Below are positions 1 to 12,100 of a DNA stretch of 64,000 nt, piece after piece. The position numbers were made by a program, and so were the translations under genes. This DNA comes from Xenopus tropicalis (lineage: Eukaryota; Chordata; Amphibia; Anura; Pipidae), in contig NC_030683.2 in assembly GCF_000004195.4 (NCBI RefSeq), forward strand, positions 2,923,133-2,987,132. Direction: 5' to 3'. Below the pieces are notes generated by a model that saw only the letters and a program-made list of their open reading frames with translations, searched no databases and was not told the DNA's origin. Within the stretch, counting starts at the first letter, position 1, and each line of letters opens with the position of its first letter.

Positions 1-1440
1 GTCCCTCTCTCAGCCGCAAGAGTGATGGACTGGGGGTGCAAGGTGATTAATGTGCCCGATGCCCCCCACTTACAGGATGCAAATCTGTCACCTCTTTACC
101 TGCAGCACCGATGCTCTTTGGACTCAGCGTGGGGGGGTCTGCCCTGTTTGGTCATTTGTGCCCCAGGGGTAGGGTTCTGCAGGGTCACGTACTGGCAGCA
201 TCTAATGGAGACACAGTGCACAATGGGTTAAATGATGGGGCATTTGGTGCCCAGTTAAAAGCACAAAGCTAGAGGTTGACAAACTGTTGGTCGTTCCTAG
301 CCGCTGTTGGGATGCGGTGCTGCCTGCTAGGGTGATCGCTAGGGATTTACCTACCATAGTTACGGAAGTTGTGTGCCAGGTACCCTAGCTCTATTTAAAG
401 CTGAACCCCCCCAGTTTAGGATTCCCACACAGACCAAAGCTTGATGCTGATTCTGGTCGCTCCGCGTAAGCTGCCATATTGGGTATTTGGGCAGCCCGTC
501 ATTCTGTATCCACTCGCTGACCCACACAGGCCAATAAATCCTCCGCCGGCCGGCCTGCCCAATATCTGGCCTAATAGATAGCAACTGAGCAGGTTTCATG
601 TTCTTGCCCAATGGGATGTCGATGCAGGTTTAATCCACCTACAGGCCCCGCTCTATGGGTCAGCGATGGGATCAGCCCAAGGTGGCCAAACAAGTGGATC
701 GGGCAGTGATTGGCCAATCCGCCGCCACAAGAGAAGGTTCCTGTCCGTTCCTCATACACAGTTGTAATTTGTGTAACAGTCGTAGGGCGAGCGCGTGGGC
801 TGCGTGCCCTGTATATATATCGTTTTTGTACATAAAAGTCTCGTGGGTAACGATTGTGAGTTTGTTTTAATCCCGTGTGTAAATAGGGAATTGCCATTTT
901 GTTACTAGAAAGCCCCTTGCAGGGGTTAAACCTTAATAGCCCTCCCACTCCATCCTCTCTCCTCCTGTGTGGTGCTAATACGCCCCCTAGAGTCCAGTAG
1001 CTCTAGCGCTTCTAATGAGAAGCTGATTGGCCGGGTTCCGTGCCTGATGTTCTGGACAATATTTAGCCGGGGCGGGAGGCTAATTTGGTAGCAGGGAACG
1101 TCCTGTGTGTTGGTTCCAGGGAAGAGCGAGTACAGAGTGTCCTGTGCAGATGCCAGCTGTGCCCCCCCTCATTGCCTGACCCGGTGCCAACGTATCCCTG
1201 CGCCTCACTGCTTCCCCCCCCCCCGGGCACTCTGGGTTTGTCTTTCTGACACCAACTGTACATTTTCCTATTGTAACTAAATGATGTTTTCTCACCTGTG
1301 GGAGGGGCAACATGGCGGGGGGTGGGGGGGGCGTGTTTTGTAAAACTGAAGAATAAAGGTTTCTTGTGCCAGACCCCCTGTATCCAATGGGCTTCTGTCC
1401 AAAAATGGTCCGAAAACCTGTGTTGTTGCCTTATTCTAGG
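1..1440 (+). other. Possible 3' UTR of a gene entering from the left; no coding region seen
   Basis: No open frame here has codon use or homology that I can recognise. On the plus strand a canonical AATAAA polyadenylation hexamer lies at 1352-1357, followed by a T/G-rich stretch. This would fit the end of a long 3' untranslated region of a gene that begins left of the window. If so, that gene converges on the Mxi1-like gene. This is inference from one signal; the stretch may instead be plain intergenic DNA. Confidence 0.3.
1352..1357 (+). terminator. Candidate polyadenylation signal of an upstream plus-strand gene
   Basis: A canonical AATAAA hexamer is followed within about 30 bases by a T/G-rich segment. 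No gene body is visible in the window to which it can be firmly attached, so the call is tentative. Confidence 0.3.
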
Positions 1441-1444
1441 CAGC

Positions 1445-1940
1445 TTACCAATATCCATTAATTTCCTTTGCACTGCTGGTTCTGACTCCTGATACAACTC
1501 CCCAATACCCATTCATTCCTCATTCTCACTGGGTTTATAGTTATGTGTCACTGTCACTGTGTCTGTCCCTTTCCCTTCTCTGCACTGCTGGTTCTGACTC
1601 CTGATACAACTCCCCAATATCCATTCATTCCTCATTCTCACTGGGTTTATAGTTATGTGTCACTGTCACTGTGTCTGTCCCTTTCCCTTCCCTGCACTGC
1701 TGGTTCTGACTCCTGATACAACTCCCCAATATCCATTCATTCCTCATTCTCACTGGGTTTATAGTTATGTGTAACTGTCACTGTGTCTGTCCCTTTCCCT
1801 TCCCTGCACTGCTGGTTCTGACTCCTGATACAACTCCCCAATACCCATTCATTCCTCATTCTCACTGGGTTTATAGTTATGTGTCACTGTCCCTTTCCCT
1901 TCCCTGCACTGCTGGTTCTGACTCCTGATACAACTTCCCA
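1445..1940 (-). repeat. 112-base minisatellite, reverse-oriented copy (about 4 units)
   Basis: The unit contains CTGCACTGCTGGTTCTGACT and CACTGTGTCTGTCCCTTTCC and repeats about every 112 bases, with the last unit shortened. It is the reverse complement of the arrays at 8756-10240, 39103-39486 and 56347-57200, so one tandem family occupies four places in this window in both orientations. It lies in intergenic DNA. Confidence 0.95.
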
Positions 1941-2143
1941 GTGGTGGGGAGACAATAGGGCAAAATTTAAGGTTTAAATGAAATAAAGTGTAAGTTCCAG
2001 CTGCTTGGGATGGACAGGGGGTGCTGGGAGTTACAGCTGAGGGGCTTTACCCCACCCACTGCCCCTGCTATAATATTGGGGTACAGCCTGTTCTGCCTGA
2101 GGTGCTGCCAGACACTTCCCTCCTCTGATGCCTTACTGGCTTG

Positions 2144-2520
2144 TTAAAGGGGTGGGGTCACCTTTCAGTTAACTTTTAGTATATTATAGAATGGCCAATT
2201 CTAAACGACTTTTCGATTTATTCCAGTTATCAAATGTGGGTCACTGACCCCGGCAGCTAAAACCTATTTCTCTGTGATTGTTACTTTTTATTATTTTTCA
2301 TTCTATTCAGCCCCTCTCCTATAAATGTCTCTCATTCAAACCACTCCCTGGTTGCTAAGGTAATTTGGACCCTAGCAACCAGATAGCTGCTGAAACTTCA
2401 AAAAGTGAAATAATTACAAAACCACAAATAATTTGCAATTGGTCTTCATTTTTTATTATCTCAGAATATTACTCTCTACATCATACTAAAACTTAACTCA
2501 AAGGTGAACAGCCCCTTTTA
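2144..2520. mobile_element. T2/Kolobok-like MITE of about 377 bases
   Basis: The left end starts TTAAAGGGGTGGGGTCACCT and the right end is its imperfect inverted complement, closing with AGCCCCTTTTAT. The inverted match runs through CACCTTTSAGTTAASTTTTAGTAT on both ends, over about 38 bases. The TTAA at the left end and AAAGG-type termini are characteristic of T2-type (Kolobok-related) MITEs of Xenopus. There is no coding capacity. The right TTAA-like site is degenerate, which suggests an old insertion. Confidence 0.8.
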
Positions 2521-2859
2521 TGAAGTTGATCTTCTTACCCCACCATGTGAATGAATCCGCCCCCGGGGCGGCTGAGAGCCGGAGTAGCACAAACACATGC
2601 GCTGAGCCCAAAATAACCCCCGTGGGGCCGTTAAGATGAGGATTTGTGCTAATCTGGTGCCCTTAATCCACTCGGCCAAAGCCCCGCAGGCTCCTCAGCA
2701 GCCCCCGTGTCTGCCCACTAAGGCACCAAGTAACCGGCGTCTGGGGCCTGACAGTGGCATAAGGAGAAGGGATCGGCCCATCCATTTGTTCTGGGAGTTC
2801 CTGTCGTCCCTTTACTTCCACTGGGGCCTCTCTAGTCCAGAGCAGCCCCCATGGGAACA

Positions 2860-3496
2860 GTTGCTCCCATTCAGCCACAAGGGCATTAGTGAGGTTGGGC
2901 AGTGATGTTGGGGGTCAGGCTCACAGTCGGGGTTCCATCCCACAGGGGGTCAGTTGGGTTGCCCGTCCCCTTGCTGCTATAACTGCCCCTGCCCTTCTGG
3001 GAAGGTTCCCACTAGATGGTGGAACAGTGTTGCTGGGAGTTGCTCCCATTCAGCCACAAGGGCATTAGTGAGGTTGGGCAGTGATGTTGGGGTCAGGCTC
3101 ACAGTCGGGGTTCCATCCCACAGGGGGTCAGTTGGGTCCCCCTCCCCTTGTTGCTATAACTGCCCCTGCCCTTCTGGGAAGGTTCCCACTAGATGGTGGA
3201 ACAGTGTTGCTGGGAGTTGCTCCCATTCAGCCACAAGGGCATTAGTGAGGTTGGGCAGTGATGTTGGGGGTCAGGCTCACAGTCGGGGTTCCATCCCACA
3301 GGGGGTCAGTTGGGTTGCCCCTCCCCTTGCTGCTATAACTGCCCCTGCCCTTCTGGGAAGGTTCCCACTAGATGGTGGAACAGTGTTGCTGGGAGTTGCT
3401 CCCATTCAGCCACAAGGGCATTAGTGAGGTTGGGCAGTGATGTTGGGGGTCAGGCTCACAGTCGGGGTTCCATCCCACAGGGGGGCAGTTGGGTTG
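2860..3496 (+). repeat. 178-base minisatellite (about 3.5 units)
   Basis: Each unit carries the segment TTGCTCCCATTCAGCCACAA followed by a C-rich stretch and a ValAsn-like GGTTCCCACTAGATGGTGGA segment. Starts of equivalent positions at 2954, 3132 and 3310 give a 178-base period. Units are nearly identical, so the array is young. Open frames crossing it are repeat translations and are not taken as genes. Confidence 0.93.
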
Positions 3497-4236
3497 GGGT
3501 CAGGGCTCAGTCAGGTTCTTCCCATTCTGTACGGATCTGGCTCTGTGCATGGGGGGGATTATTGTGCTTAAACGGTAAAGGCCCCCCAAACTGTCCCACA
3601 AAGTAGGGAGCAGGGAATTGCCAGGAATGTCATTGTACCCTGTAGCCTTAAGGTTTCACCAGTACCTGGGGCCCAAACCATGGTAACAGCCCCAGCCCGT
3701 TATTCCTCCTCCTCCACCAAATGTACCCATTCAGCTCTAGAGTCCATATTAACAACGACCAATCGAATCTCTGCTTTCATTTACCCCCCCCTGTATCAGT
3801 CAGTGTGTGTAACCTGTGCCATTCTCATTTCTGATTGGTTGCTATCAGCTCAGTTTGGCCCTTATGTAATAACCTGTGATACAATACATTTCTGCCCAAT
3901 GAGAGGCCCAAGACAATTTTTCTGGATCACTTTATTAGTGGTGCCGGGCGGCCCGATACAGAAATAACTACAGAACCAAATAAAATAGTGAATTCAGCAA
4001 TAATAATAATAATAATAATTTAGTGTCAGAATTAAATTAGTTTCATAATTAAGTAGATAAGGCGGAGTCACATAATGCCTGTGAGTTGGATTAGGATGTG
4101 GAGGCGGAGTTTATAGCTGCCAGCCTGTGTCCCTATCTATAATTGGACTACAGTTCCCAGAAGCCACCTGGGGAAATACCATCCCAGCAGCTCTATCAGG
4201 GGGAGCCGAGGATTCTGGGATGTGGTTTGTAACAGA
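3497..4236. other. Non-coding stretch; candidate distal 3' UTR of the Mxi1-like gene
   Basis: There is no coding signal. It contains an AAT trinucleotide run at about 4000-4018, a minus-strand polyadenylation hexamer at 3931-3936 and an ACTACA..TCCCAG motif at 4147-4165. Part of it may be the far 3' untranslated region of the minus-strand Mxi1-like gene. Confidence 0.35.
3931..3936 (-). terminator. Candidate polyadenylation signal for the Mxi1-like gene
   Basis: TTTATT on the plus strand reads AATAAA on the minus strand. It lies about 2 kb past the stop codon of the Mxi1-like gene, a plausible 3' UTR length. A second minus-strand AATAAA at 4391-4396 falls inside a MITE and could be used instead. 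RNA data would be needed to choose. Confidence 0.35.
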
Positions 4237-4456
4237 TTAAAGGGGAACTCCACCCAAACAAACAGTGCAGCAGCCGGGCACTCTAGGTGTTCGTGCCAGA
4301 TGATTGGCCCGTGCCACAGCAGCTCTGCCACACTGTGTGCCATCCCCCCAGATACCCGGGGGCCCCGGACGTCGCACAGGTGAATGCACCTTTATTACAG
4401 TTACATTGGCTTTCAATATGAAAAAAAGCAATGTTTTGGGTGAACTTCCCCTTTAG
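4237..4456. mobile_element. T2-like MITE of about 220 bases
   Basis: The left end TTAAAGGGGAACTCCACCCA and the right end, whose complement begins CTAAAGGGGAAGTTCACCCA, form an imperfect inverted repeat of about 25 bases. The TTAA/AAAGGGG terminus matches the T2-type family seen elsewhere in the window. It has no coding capacity. Confidence 0.75.
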
Positions 4457-5942
4457 TGGAATGTCCCCTTTAGATTTGCCCTTAAGCAGAAAGTGAGGCC
4501 TATGGGCCCCAGGAAATGGGGCGATACCTTACCCAGAATGTACCCTTCCTGCCGGAGCTGCCATAGAGTTTAGTAGCAGAATCCAGGCACGAGCACTAGA
4601 GGGTGCTGCACCCACCCATGGGTGTCACTGCCCCTGCACAGACAGGGAATTACATGTTTTGACTTGCCCTTTAGCCGCAAGATGCCCCGCCCCCTCCGAG
4701 TCTTGCTGCTTGAGCTGGGGAATAGTTAATGGGGGCAAACTCTAATCACCCCCACTCTGGGTTGGAAAGGGTTTATGGGGGAGGCAGGGGCCACAGAGGA
4801 AATAACCAATCACCGCGCCTGCGCAGAGGCACCGGTGTGCGTCCAGCCTTGGATGCCCATTGGATGGCAAAGCTCTAATAGTACAAGCTGGGAGGGGCAA
4901 GCTGTGCCCCGCCCCCACAGAGTAAAAACTGCTCTCACTGCCCCGTAGGGGGCAGCGGAACGCACCGACCATTAGACAACTTACAAAGTTGAACATAAAC
5001 TTGTCTAGAAGACAGTCCCACGTACGTGGCCAGGTAAGTACACCTGAGGGGCCCGCCCACTTACTGCACCTAGTGAGGGGCGGAGCCTTGCAACTCAATG
5101 CTCCCTTTCATAGTGTAGGGCTTTGTGTCCCAAGCCTGCCCGCCAGTAACGCAGGGCAGGGGATTCTGGGAAGGCAGAGGGTGGAGCCACTGTATCACAT
5201 GACCAAGAAAACAATAAATTAAACACAAAGAAGAAAGGAAACGGGGATCCAAGGCACCAATTGTCACCGCGGTGATGTCATCGTGATGTCACTACTTATA
5301 TATTATTCCATCTTCTCACATTAAAAATATTCTCTTTTATCTGCAAAAATAATTTAAGGGAGTGCTACGGGGAGACCCGGAAGAACCGCCGCGCCCCGGG
5401 TTCTGGAAGTCCATCCGGAAGGATTAGCAGCCGTGGGGGTATTTGTGCATTTACTGCCACCGGACTACAGCCCCCAGCATGCCCCAAAGAGCTGCATGAT
5501 GGGACGGCCCAGCTTAGAGATCCACCCAGTTAGATCGGAACCTGAAGGAACCCAATAAGATCCCAGGGACAAACGAATCTGTATAAAGACACAGTTCAAG
5601 GGAGGCTTGTGATTGGTCCACAGAGCGTGGAAGCCATTTTGGTTTAGCTGCCACTCGTGGGTTGGGCCTGAGGGGCAGAACCAGGCTCTTCACATTGCAG
5701 AGACAAGAGGATGGGTCGATGGTTTCTTATTCTTTAGCAGCAACACAAACATATGGGCCGGTACCTTCCAACCGAGGTCCGGATCTTCCCCAGCGCAGAA
5801 CCCCCCGGCGCTGTAGCAGCTGTGTCACCCCCAGTAAGGGACCTGTGCTTGGGGGGGGGGGGTACGGGAGCTTTTGGTCCCAGATATTCAGGAGTCCTGC
5901 TGAGCTGCCATTTGTGCCCCCCAATACGTGCCCCGCTGGGCT
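4457..5942 (-). other. mxi1: Probable 3' untranslated region of the Mxi1-like gene
   Basis: This follows directly after the minus-strand stop codon at 5943-5945. There is no tandem array and no other convincing coding frame. It contains A/T-rich segments near 5290-5360 and an ACTACA..CCCCAG motif at 5464-5482. Assignment as 3' UTR is by position only; its true end is unknown. Confidence 0.45.
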
Positions 5943-6112
5943 CTAGGAGGTAAAGCACAACTTGATGCTGGCGCTGGAGTAGCCCTCGTCGCTGCCCAGG
6001 CTCTGCATGCTGCTCTGGTCGTCCAGGTCACTGATACTGGCGCTGCTGGTACCGGTACTGCCCACCTCCAGCTGGGACAATTCTGTGCTCTCAACGTCCA
6101 CTTCAATCTCCT
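5943..6112 (-). CDS. mxi1: Mxi1-like, final coding exon 6
   Basis: After the acceptor CTGCAG it encodes [17 protein letters not shown], a Ser/Thr-rich stretch, then [18 protein letters not shown] and a stop codon. Human Mxi1 ends with SVKLSFTS, so the carboxyl terminus points to Mxi1 rather than Mxd1. Confidence 0.93.
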
Positions 6113-9100
6113 CTGCAGGGAAGAACAACATGGCGGGTCAGGGGTTAAAGTACGTACGGAACCAACCCATGGGTCCCAATGCTATGGCATCATACGGCAC
6201 AGCGTGAGGTCACAATGGGGCGTGGTTTGTGTGGGATTGGCTGCATTCATGGGGAATGGGGAGGAGCTTGTGTGGGTCTGAGGGCATTAAAGGAACAGTA
6301 ACACCAAAAAATGAAAGTGTATAAAAGTAACTAAAATATAATGTGCTGCTGTCTGCACTGGTAAAAGTTGTGTGTTTACTTCAGAAAGTCTACTATAATT
6401 TATATAAATAAGCTGCTGTGTAGCCATGGAGGCAGCCATTCAAAGGAGAAAAGGCACAGGCACATAGCAGATAACAGATAAAACACTATTGTATTCTACA
6501 GAGCTTATCTGTTATCTGCTATGTAACCTGTGCCTTTTCTCCTTTTTTCCAGCTTGAATGGCTGCCCCCGGGGCTACACAGCAGGGTATTTATATAAATT
6601 ATAGTAGTGTTTCTGTAGCAAACACCCCAGCTGTACCGGTGCAGGAACGGCTGCCCCCGGGGCTACACAGCGGGGTATTTATATAAACTATAGTAGGGTT
6701 TCTGTAGCAAACACCCCAGCTGTACCGGTGCAGGAACGGCTGCCCCCGGGGCTACACAGCGGGGTATTTATATAAACTATAGTAGGGTTTCTGTAGCAAA
6801 CACCCCAGCTGTACCGGTGCAGGAACGGCTGCCCCCGGGGCTACACAGCGGGGTATTTATATAAACTATAGTAGGGTTTCTGTAGCAAACACCCCAGCTG
6901 TACCAGTGCAGGAATGGCTGCCCCCGGGGGCTACACAGCGGGTATTTATATAAACTATAGTAGGGTTTCTGTAGCAAACACCCCAGCTGTACCAGTGCAG
7001 GAATGGCTGCCCCCGGGGCTACACAGCGGGGTATTTATATAAACTATAGTAGGGTTTCTGTAGCAAACACCCCAGCTGTACCAGTGCAGGAATGGCTGCC
7101 CCCGGGGCTACACAGCGGGGTATTTATATAAACTATAGTAGGGTTTCTGTAGCAAACACCCCAGCTGTACCAGTGCAGGAATGGCTGCCCCCGGGGCTAC
7201 ACAGCGGGGTATTTATATAAACTATAGTAGGGTTTCTGTAGCAAACACCCCAGCTGTACCAGTGCAGGAATGGCTGCCCCCGGGGCTACACAGCGGGGTA
7301 TTTATATAAACTATAGTAGTGTTACTGTAACAAACACACTTTCATTTTTTGGTGTTACTGTTCCTTTAATGGGGAATGGTGAGCATGAGTGTGATTGGGT
7401 TCATACATGGGGAGGAGCTTCAGTGCAATTGGGTTCATACATAGGGAGGAGCTTTCAGCCAAAGGGAAATCAAAACAGAACCTGTGGCTTGGATTTGGGT
7501 CGGAGGTTTCATGACAAGCTAACGAGGGAGCCAATTACCTCTCTCAGAGTCGGATGGGTCGGTGGAAGCGTGGGATCCGATACTGTCTGACCGCACTCTC
7601 TCTGGTTCCGTGCCGCCCTGGAGCTGCTCCAGTCTTCTCTTCAGGAACCGCTGCTCCCGCTCTAGAACCTCCAGCTGGTGCTGCCCGCGCCGGGACGTAT
7701 CTTCCAGTTTCTGGGAAGGGTAAGGGAAGTCAGTGAGAATTGCTGCAACAACCAATCACAGACAAGTTTCAATCTGCCCGAAAGGAAGACTGTGAGCTCT
7801 GTGGGTCAGGGGCGTATGGGTAATGGGTATTACACTGCCCAGTAACCCCCCGGTGTCACTGCTTGTAGCGACTCACCAGCAAATGCTGCAGTTAAAGGGA
7901 CATTCTCCCAACTGGCGGCCAATATCGGCTAAGTGGCGCCTTACCTTGATATGGAGCTTGGCCTTATTGAGCAGCCCGAGGGTTGTGTGCCGCGCGGCGT
8001 CCGACTCCAGGGGTATCAGGTCCTTTAACCGCTCCAAACACAGGCGCAAGTGGGCTCTCCTGTCGGGGGCACAATAGGAGGAGGGGTCAGATTTTAACCC
8101 TGTATTCACCAAGCATGTCTGGGGCAATTCCCTCCCGCACATTTATCTCAAATGCCCCCCCCAAAAGATGGTAACGGGGTAAAGGCCAAACAAGAATGTA
8201 AATTGATATCAGCAGAGTTGGTTCTGTTGGGCCCAGTGCCACCCGATGTTCCCATCCTGGTACAGGGGAGAAGCAACAACTGTCGGTATCGTTCTGTTCC
8301 TGTGGGGCGGGCACTGGAATGGGCAGAGAATGGGCACAGGCAGCCGCTGATTCGCTGACGGACGAGGCTCAGTTACATATTTTGCTTTTTTCTGCAGGAG
8401 GGGGCGCTGTTCCGCTGAGAGTACCCCCATACAACATCAGTCAGGATCTCTGGCCCATTCCTGGTGCCACCCAAAGGGGCCTTTATCCAGAACGGTCCCC
8501 AAACTGCACCCAAGCTGCCCCCCACATTTGGCTGAGGGTGGGGGAGGGGGTAACACAAAGTCCAGGCTACTAAAACCAGTGTCTGGCTAATTAGGAATAG
8601 TAAAAAATAACTAGTGGCCCCCATGTCTGCTCCCTGCCTGATCCCCAGGAACACACAGATATTACTGGCCCAAAGGTACTTACCGGTTCTTCTCCAGTTC
8701 ATTGTGCGTTGATCTGAAATCAGAAAGGAGAAGTGTTAGGGGCTGTAAGGAAAACGGTATTGGGGAGTCAGAACCAGCAGTGCAGGGAAGGGAAAGGGAC
8801 AGACACAGTGACAGTTACACATAACTATAAACCCAGTGAGAATGAGGAATGAATGGGTATTGGGGAGTTGTATCAGGAGTCAGAACCAGCAGTGCAGGGA
8901 AGGGAAAGGGACAGACACAGTGACAGTTACACATAACTATAAACCCAGTGAGAATGAGGAATGAATGGGTATTGGGGAGTTGTATCAGGAGTCAGAACCA
9001 GCAGTGCAGGGAAGGGAAAGGGACAGACACAGTGACAGTTACACATAACTATAAACCCAGTGAGAATGAGGGATGAATGGGTATTGGGGAGTTGTATCAG

Positions 9101-12100
9101 GAGTCAGAACCAGCAGTGCAGGGAAGGGAAAGGGACAGACACAGTGACAGTTACACATAACTATAAACCCAGTGAGAATGAGGGATGAATGGGTATTGGG
9201 GAGTTGTATCAGGAGTCAGAACCAGCAGTGCAGGGAAGGGAAAGGGACAGACACAGTGACAGTTACACATAACTATAAACCCAGTGAGAATGAGGAATGA
9301 ATGGGTATTGGGGAGTTGTATCAGGAGTCAGAACCAGCAGTGCAGGGAAGGGAAAGGGACAGACACAGTGACAGTTACACATAACTATAAACCCAGTGAG
9401 AATGAGGAATGAATGGATATTGGGGAGTTGTATCAGGAGTCAGAACCAGCAGTGCAGGGAAGGGAAAGGGACAGACACAGTGACAGTTACACATAACTAT
9501 AAACCCAGTGAGAATGAGGGATGAATGGATATTGGGGAGTTGTATCAGGAGTCAGAACCAGCAGTGCAGGGAAGGGAAAGGGACAGACACAGTGACAGTT
9601 ACACATAACTATAAACCCAGTGAGAATGAGGAATGAATGGATATTGGGGAGTTGTATCAGGAGTCAGAACCAGCAGTGCAGGGAAGGGAAAGGGACAGAC
9701 ACAGTGACAGTTACACATAACTATAAACCCAGTGAGAATGAGGAATGAATGGGTATTGGGGAGTTGTATCAGGAGTCAGAACCAGCAGTGCAGGGAAGGG
9801 AAAGGGACAGACACAGTGACAGTTACACATAACTATAAACCCAGTGAGAATGAGGGATGAATGGGTATTGGGGAGTTGTATCAGGAGTCAGAACCAGCAG
9901 TGCAGGGAAGGGAAAGGGACAGACACAGTGACAGTTACACATAACTATAAACCCAGTGAGAATGAGGAATGAATGGATATTGGGGAGTTGTATCAGGAGT
10001 CAGAACCAGCAGTGCAGGGAAGGGAAAGGGACAGACACAGTGACAGTTACACATAACTATAAACCCAGTGAGAATGAGGAATGAATGGATATTGGGGAGT
10101 TGTATCAGGAGTCAGAACCAGCAGTGCAGGGAAGGGAAAGGGACAGACACAGTGACAGTTACACATAACTATAAACCCAGTGAGAATGAGGGATGAATGG
10201 ATATTGGGGAGTTGTATCAGGAGTCAGAACCAGCAGTGCAGAGCCCTTAATGGTTCCTGGAAATGTTGTGGCTGCTGCTATAAAGTTGTGTGATACTGAA
10301 TCTTTGGGTCAGAACTGGGCTGCTAAACCCTGGTTATTTATAGGAACCACTTCTTGGTTTGTGTGGTGTAACTGTGAGTGGGTAGGTACCTACCTGCTAA
10401 TGCCGAGGCCACTGCATCTCTTTGACTTGATCCTTCTCTGTTTTAATCCCTGTGGGTCCAAACTCTCCGGAGACGGGAAGGTCGAGGCATAGCCATGCTC
10501 ACACTCTGCAACGGCACCAACATGTCAGCCCAGGGCCTGGCTCCTCCCACCCATATGTATAAATACAAATATACAGAGAAGGAATGTTCTGGGCACACAA
10601 TAAGCTGTACCCCCATACTGTACTGTCTAAGGGAAACACTATGGCACCTCCTACCCATATGTTTAAATACAAATATACAGAGAAGGAATGTTCTGGGCAC
10701 ACAATAAGCTGTACCCCCATACTGTACTGTCTAAGGGAAACACTATGGCACCCCCTACCCATATGTATAAATACAAATATACAGAGAGGGAATGTTCTGG
10801 GCACACAATAAGCTGTACCCCATACTGTACTGTCTAAGGGAAACACTATGGCACCCCCTACCCATATGTATAAATACAAATATACAGAGAGGGAATGTTC
10901 TGGGCACACAATAAGCTGTACCCCCATACTGTACTGTCTAAGGGAAACACTATGACACCCCCTACCCATATGTATAAATACAAATATACAGAGAGGGAAT
11001 GTTCTGGGCACACAATAAGCTGTACCCCCATACTGTACTGTCTAAGGGAAACACTATGGCACCCCCTACCCATATGTATAAATACAAATATACAGAGAAG
11101 GAATGTTCTGGGCACACAATAAGCTGTACCCCCATACTGTACTGTCTAAGGGAAACACTATGGCACCCCCTACCCATATGTATAAATACAAATATACAGA
11201 GAAGGAATGTTCTGGGCACACAATAAGCTGTACCCCCATACTGTACTGTCTAAGGGAAACACTATGGCACCCCCTACCCATATGTATAAATACAAATATA
11301 CAGAGAAGGAATGTTCTGGGCACACAATAAGCTGTACCCCCATACTGTACTGTCTAAGGGAAACACTATGGCACCCCCTACCCATATGTATAAATACAAA
11401 TATACAGAGAAGGAATGTTCTGGGCACACAATAAGCTGTACCCCCATACTGTACTGTCTAAGGGAAACACTATGGCACCTCCTACCCATATGTATAAATA
11501 CAAATATACAGAGAGGGAATGTTCTGGGCACACAATAAGCTGTACCCCCATACTGTACTGTCTAAGGGAAACACTATGGCACCTCCTACCCATATGTATA
11601 AATACAAATATACAGAGAAGGAATGTTCTGGGCACACAATAAGCTGTACCCCCATACTGTACTGTCTAAGGGAAACACTATGGCACCCCTACCCATATGT
11701 ATAAATACAAATATACAGAGAAGGAATGTTCTGGGCACACAATAAGCTGTACCCCCATACTGTACTGTCTAAGGGAAACACTATGGCACCCCCTACCCAT
11801 ATGTATAAATACAAATATACAGAGAAGGAATGCTCTGGGCACACAATAAGCTGTACCCCCATACTGTACTGTCTAAGGGAAACACTATGGCACCTCCTAC
11901 CCATATGTATAAATACAAATATACAGAGAAGGAATGTTCTGGGCACACAATAAGCTGTATCCTAGTACTAGAGACATTCAGTAATTGGGTATATTTACCC
12001 TTTATTAATACAGTCTTTCTCCATCACAAATAAACTGGGGGCAGTTAAAGCTCAGTGCAATTAGGGACATGAATCCGATTGCTGGGGGGGTCTCTCAGCC

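Noticed and set aside
5727..5958. Overlapping short frames on both strands beside the Mxi1-like stop codon
   Set aside because: They lie in the probable 3' UTR and show no family resemblance.
10443..12033. Repeated 75-85-codon frames on both strands
   Set aside because: Each is a piece of the 104-base array; the only real exon there is 10394-10505.
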